A model generated the notes under the pieces. That model worked only from the letters and a program-made list of their open reading frames with translations. It had not been told where the DNA came from and did not search any database. The translations under genes and the position numbers were made by a program. Source: Mycolicibacterium rufum (GTDB lineage Bacteria > Actinomycetota > Actinomycetes > Mycobacteriales > Mycobacteriaceae). From it: 64,000 nt of DNA. Shown one piece after another: positions 1-9,342 of the stretch (its first letter is position 1; each line of letters begins with the position of its first letter). The stretch is taken from positions 5,686,446 to 5,750,445 of the forward strand of contig NZ_CP092427.2 in NCBI RefSeq assembly GCF_022374875.2. Reading direction: 5' to 3'.

Positions 1-218
1 TGCGCATCCAGCTCGCCACGTTCGTGTGCGGGATCGTCGGACCGATCTTCCTGTTCGTCTACTTCGCCGCCCAGCCCGACACCACCATCCGCTGGATGTA
101 CTGGTGGGGCCTGCTGATCACCGTCGCCGACATCCTCATCGCGCTCGCGGTCACCGACTCGGTGGCCCGCCGGGACCGCGACGTGGCCGCGCGGCGCGCC
201 GAACGGGACGGCGGGTGA
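1..218 (+). CDS. Small membrane protein, 5' end outside window
   Basis: The reading frame is open from the first base and ends in TGA at 216-218, so the N-terminus lies outside the window. The visible 72 or so residues contain two hydrophobic segments (TFVCGIVGPIFLFVYF and MYWWGLLITVADILIALAV) joined by a short polar loop, then a highly charged R/D/E-rich tail. This is an integral membrane protein of unknown role; I do not recognise the family. The stop overlaps the start of the next gene (GTGA), so the two are probably translationally coupled. Confidence 0.7.
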   Translation, partial: RIQLATFVCGIVGPIFLFVYFAAQPDTTIRWMYWWGLLITVADILIALAVTDSVARRDRDVAARRAERDGG

Positions 219-589
219 GCTACCCGCCGCCCCCGCCGCCCCCGCCGCCCCCGGCGGCCGCCGCGCCGCGCTCCGGCGCCGACGTGGCGATTTCGGTGGT
301 GATCCTGGTGCTGACCGTGCTGATGGGCGCCGTGGCGGCGTTCTTCGGGGTGTTCTCGCTGGCGTTCCTCGACCACTGTCCGCCGGAGACCTGCAGCGTG
401 GACGGCGCGGTCGGCGCGGTGTTCACCGCACTGCTGGTCGCCGCAGGCGTGGGGGTGATCGGGCTGGTGGTCACCGTCGTCGCGCTGGTCCGGCGGGCGA
501 CCGCGTGGCCCTTCGCGCTCGCCACGTTCGTGCTGTGCGGGGTGACGCTGTTCGTCGGCGCGCTCGGCTACGGCGCCGCGGTCGGCTGA
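215..589 (+). CDS. Proline-rich small membrane protein
   Basis: This protein of 124 aa starts at a GTG that overlaps the previous stop by 4 bp (GTGA), which fixes the start. After MSY comes a run of about ten prolines and an alanine patch, then three or four hydrophobic segments: roughly 24-45, 67-90 and 97-120. Two cysteines in the first extracytoplasmic loop (DHCPPETCSVD) could form a disulfide. The Pro-rich cytoplasmic tail plus small multi-helix body is common among uncharacterised actinobacterial membrane proteins. No function is assignable. Confidence 0.75.
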   Translation: MSYPPPPPPPPPPAAAAPRSGADVAISVVILVLTVLMGAVAAFFGVFSLAFLDHCPPETCSVDGAVGAVFTALLVAAGVGVIGLVVTVVALVRRATAWPFALATFVLCGVTLFVGALGYGAAVG

Positions 590-635
590 GCGCGGCGAGT
601 TGCCGCGGGGCGGCGTGGCCGCCATGATCCGCCTC

Positions 636-2102
636 ATGGACTCGCGCACGGCGTTCGAACTCGGCGACCTCGACGCAATCGGTCAGGCGGCGCTGGCCGC
701 CGCCGGTGAGGTCACCGCCACCGAACTGCTCGAGGCCGCGATCACCCGGTTGGAGGCCGGCCGCGCGCTGAACGCGGTGATCGCCGACCTGTTCGACCGA
801 GGACGATCCGCGGCGGCCGCCCTGGACGCCTCCGGCGCGCTGCGCACCGGCCAGAAGGGACCCCTGGCCGGGGTGCCCTTCCTGCTCAAGGACCTGGGCG
901 CATCGCTGGCGGGCGCCCCCGAGGCGATGGGGTCACGCGCGCTGCGCACCCACGTCGCCGAGCAGACGGCGTGGATCGTCGAGCGCTACCTGGACGCCGG
1001 CCTGGTGATCTTCGGCAAGACCAACACCCCGGAGTGGGGCAACCACTGCACCACCGAGCCGTCCCTGTTCGGTGCCACCGCCAACCCGTGGTCGCCCGAC
1101 ATCACCCCCGGCGGGTCCAGCGGCGGCTCCGCCGCGGCGGTGTCGGCCGGCATCGTGCCCGCCGCGTCCGGCGGGGACGGGACCGGCTCCATCCGGGTGC
1201 CCGCATCGTGCTGCGGGCTGGTCGGGCTCAAACCTCGCCGGGCCCGCACGTCGTTCGCGCCCGGCGCCGGGCACGGGCTCGAAGGACTCGTCAACGAGCA
1301 CGCCCTGACCCGGACCGTGCGCGACAGCGCCGCGCTGCTCGACGCCGTCACCGGCGCCGGTGTCGGCGACCCCTACTCAGCGCCGCTGCCGGCCCAGCCG
1401 TTCCTCACCGCGATCGCGACTCCGCCTGCGCCGCAGCGCATCCTGCTCGCGACGTCGTCGCCGTTCCCAGGGCCGGCCACCGACCCCGCCGTGGTCGCCG
1501 CGGTCGAGCACACCGCCGCGACGCTCGCCGGCCTCGGCCACCACATCGAGCCGGGCGCCCCGACCATCGACGCCGACGCCGTGGCCGACGCCATTGCGGT
1601 GCTGCACACCGTCAGCAACGTCGCACTGTTCGCTCTGGCCCGGGAGCACCTCGGCCGCGACCCCCGCGAGGACGAGTTCGAGCCGAGCAGCTGGGTGATG
1701 ATGCGCGAGGGGTTCACCACCACGGGCATCGCCTACGCCGACGCCATCGCGGCGGTGCACGCGCAGACCCGGCGCTTCGCCGCACAGATGACCGGTCACG
1801 ACGTGCTGCTGGCCCCGACGCTGCTGACCTCACCGCCGCCGTTCGGGCTGCTCGACCAGCCTCGCGGCACCACCCGGGCGTTCTTCGACGTCGAGTTCGC
1901 CACCACCGGGTGGACCGCGCTGGCCAACGTGACCGGGTGGGCGGCGGTGTCGCTGCCGCTCGGCGCCACCGCCGACGGCCTGCCGATCGGCGTGCAACTG
2001 ATGGCGCCCGACGAGGCGGTGCTGCTCACCCTTGCCGCGCAACTGGAGATCGCCCTGCCGTGGGCCGGGAAGCGACCGCCGGGATGGGTCGCCCCGATCT
2101 GA
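636..2102 (+). CDS. Amidase signature family amidohydrolase
   Basis: This 488-aa enzyme would hydrolyse a carboxamide; the substrate is not predictable. The amidase-signature catalytic triad Lys-cisSer-Ser is visible: Lys85 in PFLLKDLG, Ser162 in the GGSSGGSAAA glycine/serine loop, and nucleophile Ser185 in GDGTGSIRVPAS. The length is usual for the family (450-520). ATG at 636 is preferred; an ATG at 624 and an upstream GTG-like extension are possible. It resembles the stand-alone mycobacterial amidases (AmiA/B/C/D) rather than GatA, since no gatC or gatB is nearby. No signal peptide is seen, so it is probably cytoplasmic. The alpha/beta hydrolase gene follows 35 bp downstream. Confidence 0.88.
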   Translation: MDSRTAFELGDLDAIGQAALAAAGEVTATELLEAAITRLEAGRALNAVIADLFDRGRSAAAALDASGALRTGQKGPLAGVPFLLKDLGASLAGAPEAMGSRALRTHVAEQTAWIVERYLDAGLVIFGKTNTPEWGNHCTTEPSLFGATANPWSPDITPGGSSGGSAAAVSAGIVPAASGGDGTGSIRVPASCCGLVGLKPRRARTSFAPGAGHGLEGLVNEHALTRTVRDSAALLDAVTGAGVGDPYSAPLPAQPFLTAIATPPAPQRILLATSSPFPGPATDPAVVAAVEHTAATLAGLGHHIEPGAPTIDADAVADAIAVLHTVSNVALFALAREHLGRDPREDEFEPSSWVMMREGFTTTGIAYADAIAAVHAQTRRFAAQMTGHDVLLAPTLLTSPPPFGLLDQPRGTTRAFFDVEFATTGWTALANVTGWAAVSLPLGATADGLPIGVQLMAPDEAVLLTLAAQLEIALPWAGKRPPGWVAPI

Positions 2103-2137
2103 CGGAGACGAGACACCCGCATGCGACACTGTCGCGC

Positions 2138-3055
2138 ATGGCTCTCGACATCGCCCGTCCCAAGCTCGAAGGCAACGTCGCCGTGGGAACGGATCGCCGC
2201 ATCGGGTTCGCCGAGTTCGGCGACCCGCAGGGCCGGCCGATCTTCTGGCTGCACGGCACGCCCGGCGCGCGCCGTCAGATCCCGGTCGAGGCCCGGCTGT
2301 ACGCGCAGGAGAACGGGATCCGGCTGATCGGGGTGGACCGGCCGGGCATCGGATCGTCCACCCCGCACGCCTACGGCCGGGTGATCGACTTCGCCGAGGA
2401 TCTGAAGTCCATCGCCGACACGCTCGGCATCGGCAAGATGGTGATCATCGGGCTGTCCGGCGGCGGCCCCTACACGCTGGGCGCCGCCGCGGCCATGCCC
2501 GAGCGGGTCGTCGCGGTCGGCGTGCTCGGGGGCGTCGCCCCGACGCAGGGGCCCGACGCGATCGACGGCGGCATCATGGGCAAGGTCGGCGTTCCGGTGG
2601 CGCCCGTGCTCGAGCACGTCGGCAGTTCCCTGAGCATGGTCGCGGCCGGGCTGATCCGGTTGATCAAGCCGGTCGCCGAGCCCGCCCTGTATCTGTACGC
2701 CGGGATCTCCCCCGTCGGCGACCGCCGGCTGCTGGTGCGCCCGGAGTTCAAGGCGATGTTCCTCGACGACCTGCTCAACGGCAGTCGCAAACAGCTCGCC
2801 GCCCCGTTCGCCGATGTCGTGGTGTTCGCCCGGGACTGGGGTTTCCGGCTCGACGAGGTCAAGGTGCCGGTGCGCTGGTGGCACGGCGACAAGGACCACA
2901 TCGTGCCGTTCGCGCACGGCAAGCATGTGGTGTCGATGCTGCCCGACGCCGAACTGCACGTCCTGTCCGGCGAGAGCCACCTGGGCGGGCTCGGCCAGGC
3001 CGAGGCGATCATGGCGGCGATGACGGAACTGTGGGACGCCAGCGGCGAACGCTGA
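2138..3055 (+). CDS. Alpha/beta-fold hydrolase
   Basis: A 305-aa alpha/beta hydrolase. The oxyanion motif HGTPGAR (39-45), the nucleophile elbow GLSGGG with Ser107, the acid in HGDKDHIVP and the C-terminal His in SGESHLGG form a complete catalytic triad. The region between strand 6 and the acid (about 130-220) is the variable cap and includes hydrophobic stretches. No signal peptide is seen. An esterase, lipase or epoxide-hydrolase-like role is possible, but the substrate cannot be told from sequence. It follows the amidase on the same strand and may be cotranscribed with it. Confidence 0.85.
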   Translation: MALDIARPKLEGNVAVGTDRRIGFAEFGDPQGRPIFWLHGTPGARRQIPVEARLYAQENGIRLIGVDRPGIGSSTPHAYGRVIDFAEDLKSIADTLGIGKMVIIGLSGGGPYTLGAAAAMPERVVAVGVLGGVAPTQGPDAIDGGIMGKVGVPVAPVLEHVGSSLSMVAAGLIRLIKPVAEPALYLYAGISPVGDRRLLVRPEFKAMFLDDLLNGSRKQLAAPFADVVVFARDWGFRLDEVKVPVRWWHGDKDHIVPFAHGKHVVSMLPDAELHVLSGESHLGGLGQAEAIMAAMTELWDASGER

Positions 3056-3072
3056 TCAGCGGCTGATCAGCG
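3050..3072. terminator. Bidirectional hairpin between convergent genes
   Basis: The 10-bp palindrome GCTGATCAGC occurs twice, at 3051-3060 and 3062-3071, separated by one G, so the whole segment 3050-3072 folds as one near-perfect hairpin. It contains the stop codons of both convergent genes. There is no U-tract, as is usual for mycobacterial terminators. Confidence 0.55.
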
Positions 3073-3291
3073 ACGCATCCAGGCCTGCACGGTCGGCAGC
3101 TCGCGGCTGTAGGACTGCAGCAGATCGTCGTGGAACAGGGTGCCGCCGCTGATCGCGCTGTCGCCCTGCCAGACCACGTGCACCCGGACGGTGCCCTTCT
3201 CGAAGTAGTCGTTGCGTTCGGCGGCGCGGTGCGTCCACCCGGTCTGCTCGGCGAGCGCCGAGAACGCCTGCCGCTCGTCGGTGTCAACCAT
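3067..3291 (-). CDS. Small conserved hypothetical protein
   Basis: A 74-aa protein, MVDTDERQAFSAL at the N-terminus, ending VQAWMRR. The ATG at 3291 is chosen over an upstream in-frame start at 3300. The fold is not obvious; the sequence alternates short amphipathic segments with aromatic residues (WTHR, DYFEKG, VHVVWQG) as in a small alpha/beta domain. It lies 10 bp downstream of cinA on the same strand and is probably in the same transcript. No function is known to me. Confidence 0.65.
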   Translation of the reverse strand: MVDTDERQAFSALAEQTGWTHRAAERNDYFEKGTVRVHVVWQGDSAISGGTLFHDDLLQSYSRELPTVQAWMRR

Positions 3292-3301
3292 GCCCCACAC
3301 C

Positions 3302-4570
3302 CTAGCCGTGCCCGGTCAGGGCCCGGCGCAGCAGATGCATGGCGACCGTCGTGGAGCGCTCGCGCACATCGGAGCGGCCGCCGGGCAGCGTCGTGGTCCG
3401 CGTCAGGGTGGCACCGTCGGCCAGTGCCACCGAGAAGCACACGGTGCCGACCGGTTTGCCCTCGGTGCCGCCGCCGGGCCCGGCGACGCCGGTGATCCCG
3501 ATCGCGGTGTCGGCGCCGAAGCGGGACAACGCGCCGCGGGCCATCGCCTCGGCGACCGGTTCGGACACCGCGCCGTGCTGCTCGATCAGCGTGGCGTCGA
3601 CGCCGAGCAGATCGGTCTTGGCCGCATTCGCATAGGCGACCACCCCGCCCGCCACGTACGCCGAGGAGCCGGACCGCTCGGTGAGCCGGGCCGCGAGCAG
3701 ACCGGCCGTGCACGATTCCGCGGTGGCGATCCGGCGGCCCTGCAGCAGGTCGGCGATCTGGTCGTCGATCAGCGCGCCGTCGGTGGAGAAGATCTCACGG
3801 TCGTGCCGGGCCCGCAGCGCGTCGAGCAGTGCGCTGTAGGCCGCCGCATCCTGCGGCTCGAAGCGGGTGACGATCTCGAGTTCGCCGCGGCGCAGGCAGG
3901 TGGTGATCTCGAGCCGGTCGAAGCCGGCGACCGACCCCTCGGCGTCGCGCAGCGTCTCGGCCAGGCCGGACTCGGGCAGCCCGAACATCCGCACGGTCTC
4001 CTGCCGGTACTCGGTGCGTCCGGCGATCGCGGCCTGCACGGCCTCGGTGGCCACGGCGGCCTGCCACATCGGCTGCAGTTCGCGCGGCGGGCCGGGCAGC
4101 ACGACGACGGTCGGACGGCCTTCGACGACGACGCCGGGCGCGGTGCCGACCGGGTCGAGGATCACCGCCCCGGCGGGGATCAGCGCCTGCTTGCGGTTGG
4201 CGGCGAGCACCGCCTCGGCGTCCACGCCCGGAAACCGGGCCATCAATCCTGTGACGATGTCGCCGATGGTGGCCTCGAGGCCGGGGTCGAGCACCAGGTC
4301 CCGCCCGCAGAATCGGGCGACGACCTCGACGGTCATGTCGTCGGCGGTGGGGCCCAGGCCGCCGCTGGTGATGACGAGGTCGAGATCCTGGTCGGCCAGG
4401 AAACGCAACTGGGCCTCGATGTCGTCGGGCCGGTCACCGCACAGCGTGATGTGCTTGAGTTCGACACCCAACTCCAGGAGTCGGTCGGCGAGGTACGGCC
4501 CGTTGCGATCCGCGACCCGTCCGGTGAGGACCTCGGTCCCCGTCACCACGATGCCCGCCCGTGCGCTCAC
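3302..4570 (-). CDS. cinA: CinA-like protein (competence/damage-inducible, NMN amidohydrolase-type)
   Basis: A 422-aa two-domain protein. The N-terminal half is a MoCF/MoaB-like fold: [14 protein letters not shown] at the start, then [13 protein letters not shown] near residue 75. The C-terminal CinA domain has [30 protein letters not shown] and [15 protein letters not shown]. In other bacteria CinA proteins hydrolyse NMN to NaMN and/or ADP-ribose derivatives; in mycobacteria CinA has been linked to cleavage of NAD-drug adducts. GTG at 4570 fits the conserved N-terminus; an in-frame GTG lies 12 bp upstream. It sits 32 bp after the GH2 gene on the same strand. Confidence 0.92.
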   Translation of the reverse strand: MSARAGIVVTGTEVLTGRVADRNGPYLADRLLELGVELKHITLCGDRPDDIEAQLRFLADQDLDLVITSGGLGPTADDMTVEVVARFCGRDLVLDPGLEATIGDIVTGLMARFPGVDAEAVLAANRKQALIPAGAVILDPVGTAPGVVVEGRPTVVVLPGPPRELQPMWQAAVATEAVQAAIAGRTEYRQETVRMFGLPESGLAETLRDAEGSVAGFDRLEITTCLRRGELEIVTRFEPQDAAAYSALLDALRARHDREIFSTDGALIDDQIADLLQGRRIATAESCTAGLLAARLTERSGSSAYVAGGVVAYANAAKTDLLGVDATLIEQHGAVSEPVAEAMARGALSRFGADTAIGITGVAGPGGGTEGKPVGTVCFSVALADGATLTRTTTLPGGRSDVRERSTTVAMHLLRRALTGHG

Positions 4571-4602
4571 GGTTCCCGACACTACGCACCCTGGCGCCGC
4601 GG

Positions 4603-7356
4603 CTACCGGACCGGGACGACGACGGGCGCGGTGTTGTATCCGCTCACCCGCACCCAGTCGGCGCGCGCGCCGGCGGTCAGCGGCGCGCCGCGGATCTCCA
4701 CGGTCTCGCCCCCGAACACGGTGACGTAGTTGTCGGTGTAGGTGACCGGCAGCAGCTCGTCGGCATCCGCGTCGGGCCCGGCCAACAGTTCCGCCCGGGC
4801 GAAGAACGCGACCCCGCGACCCGGGTTGCGCAACCGGATCGCCACGCCGTCGGCCGTGCGCACGGCCGTGACCTCGAGCCGACCGCGGGGCATCGTGTTG
4901 AGCGCGGTCATGTCGGCCCACGCCGCCGGCCGCAACTCGAACGCCTGGTCGTTGGTCGGGTCACCGACGTCGTCGCGGCGCTGGGACTGCCAGTACGTGT
5001 TGTCGGCGATCAGCGCTCCCGCGGCGTCACGCAGATCGAGGCGGACGAAGAACACCCGCGAGTCGCGGGCGACGCGCGGCAGCGTCAGCGCCGCGGCGTG
5101 GCCGCCCGCCGCGACGTCGACCGGGCCGCTGGTGCGGTCCTCACGGACCCGGCCCTGCAGGTCGTACACCCGCAGCCGCACCGTCAGACCGCGCTGAGCG
5201 GTCGGGGTCTGGTTGACGACGGTGACGGTGGCGCGGCTGTGATCGCCGGTGGCGTACGCGTCGAACACCGCCGACAGCGGCCGCAGGCCTTTCTTGGCGC
5301 CGAAGTAGGCGCCGCCGGGGCGCAGGTAGTAGTCGAAGAGATGGCCGAAGAACGAGGGCCAGTGGTTGTTGAGCATCCAGTAGACCGTCATCTTGTGGGT
5401 GTCCCACCCGCCGGCGGCGAAGGCCTCGAACTGGGCACGCGTCGACTCGTAATGCGCCAGTTGGGCTTTCGCGGTGAACATCTCGGCGCTCGTCGACGGG
5501 CCGTAGCGCCGGTCGATCGCGCGCCGGATCGTCGTCAGCGCGGCGTTGCTGGTGTTGGCGCCGGCGTGGAAGTACCACGTGTCGTTGATCGGCCACAGCT
5601 TGTCGGGCGGGATGAAGCGGCGCAGGCTCGCCATCGGCGGGATGTGTTCGTTGTCGCCCTGTTCGGCGTTGGCGCCGCGCGCCGCGCCGTACCGGCCGGC
5701 GAACCAGTAGCTCGGCGGACGCCAGCTGTAGGGGCCGGCCATGTGGATGCCGTCCCAGAGCACCCGGCCGTCGGCGTCACGGGCGAAGCTGGACACCGTG
5801 TCGACGACGGCGCCGGGCCAGTGCAGCTGCTCCAGGATGCGCCGGTAGTCGGCCAGAAGGTCCGGTGGCGGGGTGCCGTCGCTGCCGTTGGCCCACACGA
5901 AAGCCGAAGCGTGCGAACGCAACATGGCGATCTGCGAGGTCAGGCTGTCGCGTGCCACCCGCTGGTCCTCGCCGTCCCACTGCGACCACTTCTCCCATTG
6001 GTTGCAGCACATCCAGCCGAGCATCAGCGGGATGCCCAGTTCGTCGGCCATGTCGACGAGCCGCTCACCGGGGAACTTTCCCTCCAGCCGCAGCATGTTC
6101 AGGCCCAGGTCCTTCGCGTAGCGAAGGGTGGCGGCGTCGCGCGCCGGGTCGTCGGCGTAGAGCAGGTCGGGTGCGTAGGCGGCGCCGCGGACCGCCAGAT
6201 CGCGGCCGTTGACGGTGAGGTAGAAGTTGCCGCCCGTGCCGAGTTCGGGATGGCTGGTGTCGGCGTCGCGGTGCTGGGACACCTCTCGGATCCCGAAGCG
6301 CTGCAGGCGTTCGTCGGAGGCGCGGCCGAACCGGCGGAACTCGGTGCGCAGGTCGTACAGCGCGGGGTCACCCATCGTGTAGGGCCACCACAGATCGGGG
6401 TGGTCGACGGACAACTGGGGGTAGTCGGCCGGGCCGAACTCGATGTCGCGCTGCTCCCCCGCGGCCAGTACGACCCGGCGTTCGACGACGACGTCGGGTT
6501 TCCCCGCCCGGCTGATGGTGGCGCGCACGACGCCGCGCACGGCGGTCGCGGCGTAGTTGCGGACGCTGGTGTAGACCGTGAGGCGGGCCGAATCCGTCTG
6601 TGGGAGTGGCAGATCCGAGTTGACGCTGGATGCGCCGAGCGCGACGTCCTGAGTCATCCTCAGCGACACCGGTTTCCAGATGCCCGCGTTGCGGTCGGCG
6701 ACGAAGGAGTTGTTCACGGGCCGCGCTCCGGGCGGGGCGCGGTAGCCGAGGTAGCGCCAGTTGATCCAGTCGTACCAGCTGTCGGCGAGTTCCACCCCGT
6801 CGACGTCCTGCAGCGCCTGCTCCGGGGTCACCTTGACCGCGAGCACGTTCGGTCCGCCGCGGTGGATCCACGGTGTCGCGTCGATCTGGTGGGCGGCGTG
6901 CATGCCGACCACCTGGTACGCGTCGGCGACGCGGTGCCCGTTGAGCCAGACCTCCGCGCGGTAGTTGATGCCGGGGAACTCCAGCAGATAGGTGGAGTGT
7001 CCGCGCGGCGCGTCGAACGTCGTCCGGTACCACCAGTCCTGGGTGTACAGGTCCTGGGGTACCTCGTCGCGCAGATTGGTGCCCCCGTAGAGGTCCGGAT
7101 AACTGCCGTCGGCCTGCAGTGCCTGCAACACGGTGGCCGGCATCCGCGCGATGGAATGCCAGCCGGCGTCGGAGTACCCCGGTGCGGACACCGCCGCACC
7201 GTCCTGACCCGCCACCCGCGCCGAGATCAGCCGCCAGCCCTCGGCCAGTTCCACGCGCGCCGGCGCCGGTGTGGGCCGGGCGACCTCCGGGAGGTCGGCG
7301 ACGCCGAGCACCGCGACCAGGGCGGCGAGCACCACGATGACCAGCGCCGCGCGCAC
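4603..7356 (-). CDS. Exported GH2 glycoside hydrolase, exo-beta-D-glucosaminidase-like
   Basis: A 917-aa secreted or membrane-anchored enzyme. Residues 2-20 are a hydrophobic signal/anchor. A sugar-binding jelly roll follows (about 100-240, [17 protein letters not shown]), then an immunoglobulin-like domain and a TIM barrel. In the exo-glucosaminidase subgroup of GH2 (CsxA type) the acid is an Asp in a GSD motif and the nucleophile a Glu 72 residues later. Here GSD gives Asp493 and GANAEQ gives Glu565, the same spacing. The C-terminal third is beta-sandwich domains. Likely substrates are glucosamine-containing polymers; activity on a mannoside is an alternative. Start is GTG at 7356, directly before the signal peptide. 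Confidence 0.85.
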   Translation of the reverse strand: MRAALVIVVLAALVAVLGVADLPEVARPTPAPARVELAEGWRLISARVAGQDGAAVSAPGYSDAGWHSIARMPATVLQALQADGSYPDLYGGTNLRDEVPQDLYTQDWWYRTTFDAPRGHSTYLLEFPGINYRAEVWLNGHRVADAYQVVGMHAAHQIDATPWIHRGGPNVLAVKVTPEQALQDVDGVELADSWYDWINWRYLGYRAPPGARPVNNSFVADRNAGIWKPVSLRMTQDVALGASSVNSDLPLPQTDSARLTVYTSVRNYAATAVRGVVRATISRAGKPDVVVERRVVLAAGEQRDIEFGPADYPQLSVDHPDLWWPYTMGDPALYDLRTEFRRFGRASDERLQRFGIREVSQHRDADTSHPELGTGGNFYLTVNGRDLAVRGAAYAPDLLYADDPARDAATLRYAKDLGLNMLRLEGKFPGERLVDMADELGIPLMLGWMCCNQWEKWSQWDGEDQRVARDSLTSQIAMLRSHASAFVWANGSDGTPPPDLLADYRRILEQLHWPGAVVDTVSSFARDADGRVLWDGIHMAGPYSWRPPSYWFAGRYGAARGANAEQGDNEHIPPMASLRRFIPPDKLWPINDTWYFHAGANTSNAALTTIRRAIDRRYGPSTSAEMFTAKAQLAHYESTRAQFEAFAAGGWDTHKMTVYWMLNNHWPSFFGHLFDYYLRPGGAYFGAKKGLRPLSAVFDAYATGDHSRATVTVVNQTPTAQRGLTVRLRVYDLQGRVREDRTSGPVDVAAGGHAAALTLPRVARDSRVFFVRLDLRDAAGALIADNTYWQSQRRDDVGDPTNDQAFELRPAAWADMTALNTMPRGRLEVTAVRTADGVAIRLRNPGRGVAFFARAELLAGPDADADELLPVTYTDNYVTVFGGETVEIRGAPLTAGARADWVRVSGYNTAPVVVPVR

Positions 7357-7427
7357 TCCGCTGCGGCCCCGGCTGTCACCGGCGATGGCAGGCGCCCCGA
7401 GGCCCGCGGGCGTGACGCCGCCCGGCC

Positions 7428-8174
7428 CTACTTGTGGGGGACGTCGTTGACCAGTCCGCCGTCCATGACGAACTCGGCGCCTGTGGAGTACCGGGATTCG
7501 TCACTGGCCAAGAACACCACGAAACTCGCCACCTCGTCGGGCTGGCCGGGCCGGCCGAGGGGAATCCGCAGCATGTCGTCAGGGAAGAATTTGGTCATCG
7601 GGGTGCGGATGAAGCCGGGGTGCACCGAGTTCACACGGATGTTGTGGGGTCCCAGTTCCAGGGCCGCCGACTTGGTCAGCCCGCGCACCGCCCACTTCGA
7701 GGCCACGTACGGGTGCACCATCACCGCGCCGCGCAATCCCTCGATGGACGAGATGTTGATGATCGAGCCGCCTCCAGCGGCCTTCATCGCCTCGACGGAG
7801 GCCTGCATGCCGAGGAACGTGCCGGTGAGGTTGACGTCGATGACCTTCTGCCACTTGGCCATGTCGAACTCGCCGATCTTGCCCAGTGCGACGGTGCCGG
7901 CGTTGTTCACCAGCACGTTGAGGGTGCCGAACGCCTCCAGCGCCGTGGCCACCGCGGCGTCCCACTGGTCGGCCTGCGTGACGTCGAGGGAGACGTAGCG
8001 AATGGAGTCCGGTGTCTCGGCATTGATCTCGTCGGCCAGCGCCTGACCCTTGTCGTCGAGGATGTCGCCGATCACCACCTTGGCGCCCTCGGCGATCAGT
8101 GCCCGGGCGTCCTCGGCGCCCATCCCCTGCGCGCCGCCACTGATGAGTGCCACTTTTCCGTCCACGCGTCCCAT
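7428..8174 (-). CDS. SDR, 3-alpha/20-beta-hydroxysteroid dehydrogenase-like (FabG3/Rv2002 type)
   Basis: A 248-aa classical short-chain dehydrogenase. It has the cofactor loop SGGAQGMGA (12-20), Asp37 after strand 2 (suggesting NAD preference), NNAG (90-93), and the catalytic Ser143, Tyr156, Lys160 in ISSIEG and YVASK. It closely resembles, from memory, M. tuberculosis Rv2002 (FabG3), a hydroxysteroid dehydrogenase, including GKVALISGGAQGMGA and LASDESRYSTGAEFV. An exact KstR-type operator lies 35 bp upstream of the ATG, which supports a steroid role. It is divergent from the reductase at 8254, and the GH2 gene follows 71 bp downstream. Confidence 0.88.
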   Translation of the reverse strand: MGRVDGKVALISGGAQGMGAEDARALIAEGAKVVIGDILDDKGQALADEINAETPDSIRYVSLDVTQADQWDAAVATALEAFGTLNVLVNNAGTVALGKIGEFDMAKWQKVIDVNLTGTFLGMQASVEAMKAAGGGSIINISSIEGLRGAVMVHPYVASKWAVRGLTKSAALELGPHNIRVNSVHPGFIRTPMTKFFPDDMLRIPLGRPGQPDEVASFVVFLASDESRYSTGAEFVMDGGLVNDVPHK

Positions 8175-8208
8175 GGGGCGACAGGCTACCGCACCCTTAC
8201 CACGGAAC

Positions 8209-8222
8209 TAGAACTTGTTCCA
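8209..8222. promoter_or_regulatory. KstR-type operator
   Basis: TAGAACTTGTTCCA matches the published KstR core TnnAACnnGTTnnA at every defined position. It sits inside a longer imperfect dyad, GGAAC...GTTCC, at 8204-8221. It is 35 bp from the SDR start and 32 bp from the start at 8254, so one site could control both divergent genes. Confidence 0.7.
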
Positions 8223-8253
8223 CTTTGCCGGGCGAGCACGCATACTGGCCGCC

Positions 8254-9342
8254 ATGGCTATTCGTGTGGCGCAGATCGGCACCGGCAACTGCGGCAGCCT
8301 GACGCTGCGGCAACTCATCGAGGATCCGCGCTTCGAGCTGACCGGGGTGTGGGTGTCCTCGGCCGAGAAGGTGGGCCGGGACGCCGGGGACCTCGCGCGC
8401 CTCGACGTCACCACCGGGGTGAGCGCCGTCGGCGATCTCGACGCGATCATCGCGGCCGCGCCGGACTGCGTCGTCTACTGCGCGATGGGTGACATCCGGC
8501 CCAAGGAGGCGCTGGCTGACGTGCGGGCCTTCCTCGAGGCCGGCATCAACGTGGTCGGGTCGTCACCCGGCTTCCTGGAATACCCCTGGGGCGTGGTCGG
8601 CGAGCGGACCATCGACCGGGTCGAGGCCGCCGCCCGGCAGGGCGGGGCGAGCGTGTTCATCACGGGGGTGGATCCGGGATTCGTCACCGATCTGCTGCCG
8701 CTGGCGCTGGCGGGCACCTGCCAGAGCGTCAGCCAGATCCGCACCATGGAGATCGCCGATTACGCCACCTACGACGGCGCGACGGTGATGTTCGACGTGA
8801 TGGGATTCGGGAACGAGGTCGGCGATCTTCCGTTCCTCTATCAGCCCGGTGTGCTCAGCGCGGCGTGGGGCGTGGCGATCCGCCAGCTCGCCGCCGGGCT
8901 GGGTGTGCAGCTCGACGAGATCAGGGATTCCGTCGAGCAGGAGCCGGCTCCCGAGGACATCGACGTCGCCGTCGGCACGATCGCGAAGGGGACGGTCGCC
9001 GGCGTGCGCTTCCAGATCGAGGGGCTGGTCGGGGGCGAGCCGGTGATCGTGGTGGAGCACATCACCCGGCTGCGCGGGGATCTGCGGCCCGACTGGGCGC
9101 AGCCGGCCCAGGTGGGTGGGTCCTACCGCGTGGAGATCACCGGCGAACCGTCGTACGTGATGGACGTCTGCCCGACCAGCCGCAACGGTGACCACAACTA
9201 CGCCGCGATCCTGGCCGCGGCGGGACGCATCGTCAACGCCGTTCCGGACGTGGTGAGCGCGGCCCCCGGGATCCGGACGACGTTGGACCTACCCCTGGTG
9301 ACCGGGCAGGGCACCTACCGGGGTGGGTCTAGCGGCGGGTGA
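8254..9342 (+). CDS. NAD(P)H-dependent amine dehydrogenase / dihydrodipicolinate-reductase-like protein
   Basis: A 362-aa Rossmann-fold oxidoreductase. IGTGNCGSL at residues 8-16 is the dinucleotide-binding loop; the C-terminal half is the reductase alpha/beta domain. Mycobacterial members are often annotated 'dihydrodipicolinate reductase' although true DapB is shorter; 2,4-diaminopentanoate dehydrogenase is the characterised relative. The real substrate is unknown. A KstR-type site 32 bp upstream, shared with the divergent steroid-dehydrogenase-like gene, points to sterol catabolism rather than lysine synthesis. Its 3' end overlaps the convergent RsbW-like gene by 14 bp. Confidence 0.82.
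   Translation: MAIRVAQIGTGNCGSLTLRQLIEDPRFELTGVWVSSAEKVGRDAGDLARLDVTTGVSAVGDLDAIIAAAPDCVVYCAMGDIRPKEALADVRAFLEAGINVVGSSPGFLEYPWGVVGERTIDRVEAAARQGGASVFITGVDPGFVTDLLPLALAGTCQSVSQIRTMEIADYATYDGATVMFDVMGFGNEVGDLPFLYQPGVLSAAWGVAIRQLAAGLGVQLDEIRDSVEQEPAPEDIDVAVGTIAKGTVAGVRFQIEGLVGGEPVIVVEHITRLRGDLRPDWAQPAQVGGSYRVEITGEPSYVMDVCPTSRNGDHNYAAILAAAGRIVNAVPDVVSAAPGIRTTLDLPLVTGQGTYRGGSSGG

Noticed and set aside
4561..7998. A 1145-codon plus-strand open frame over the GH2 and cinA genes
   Set aside because: Shadow of two well supported minus-strand genes; no motifs and arginine/valine/glycine-rich.
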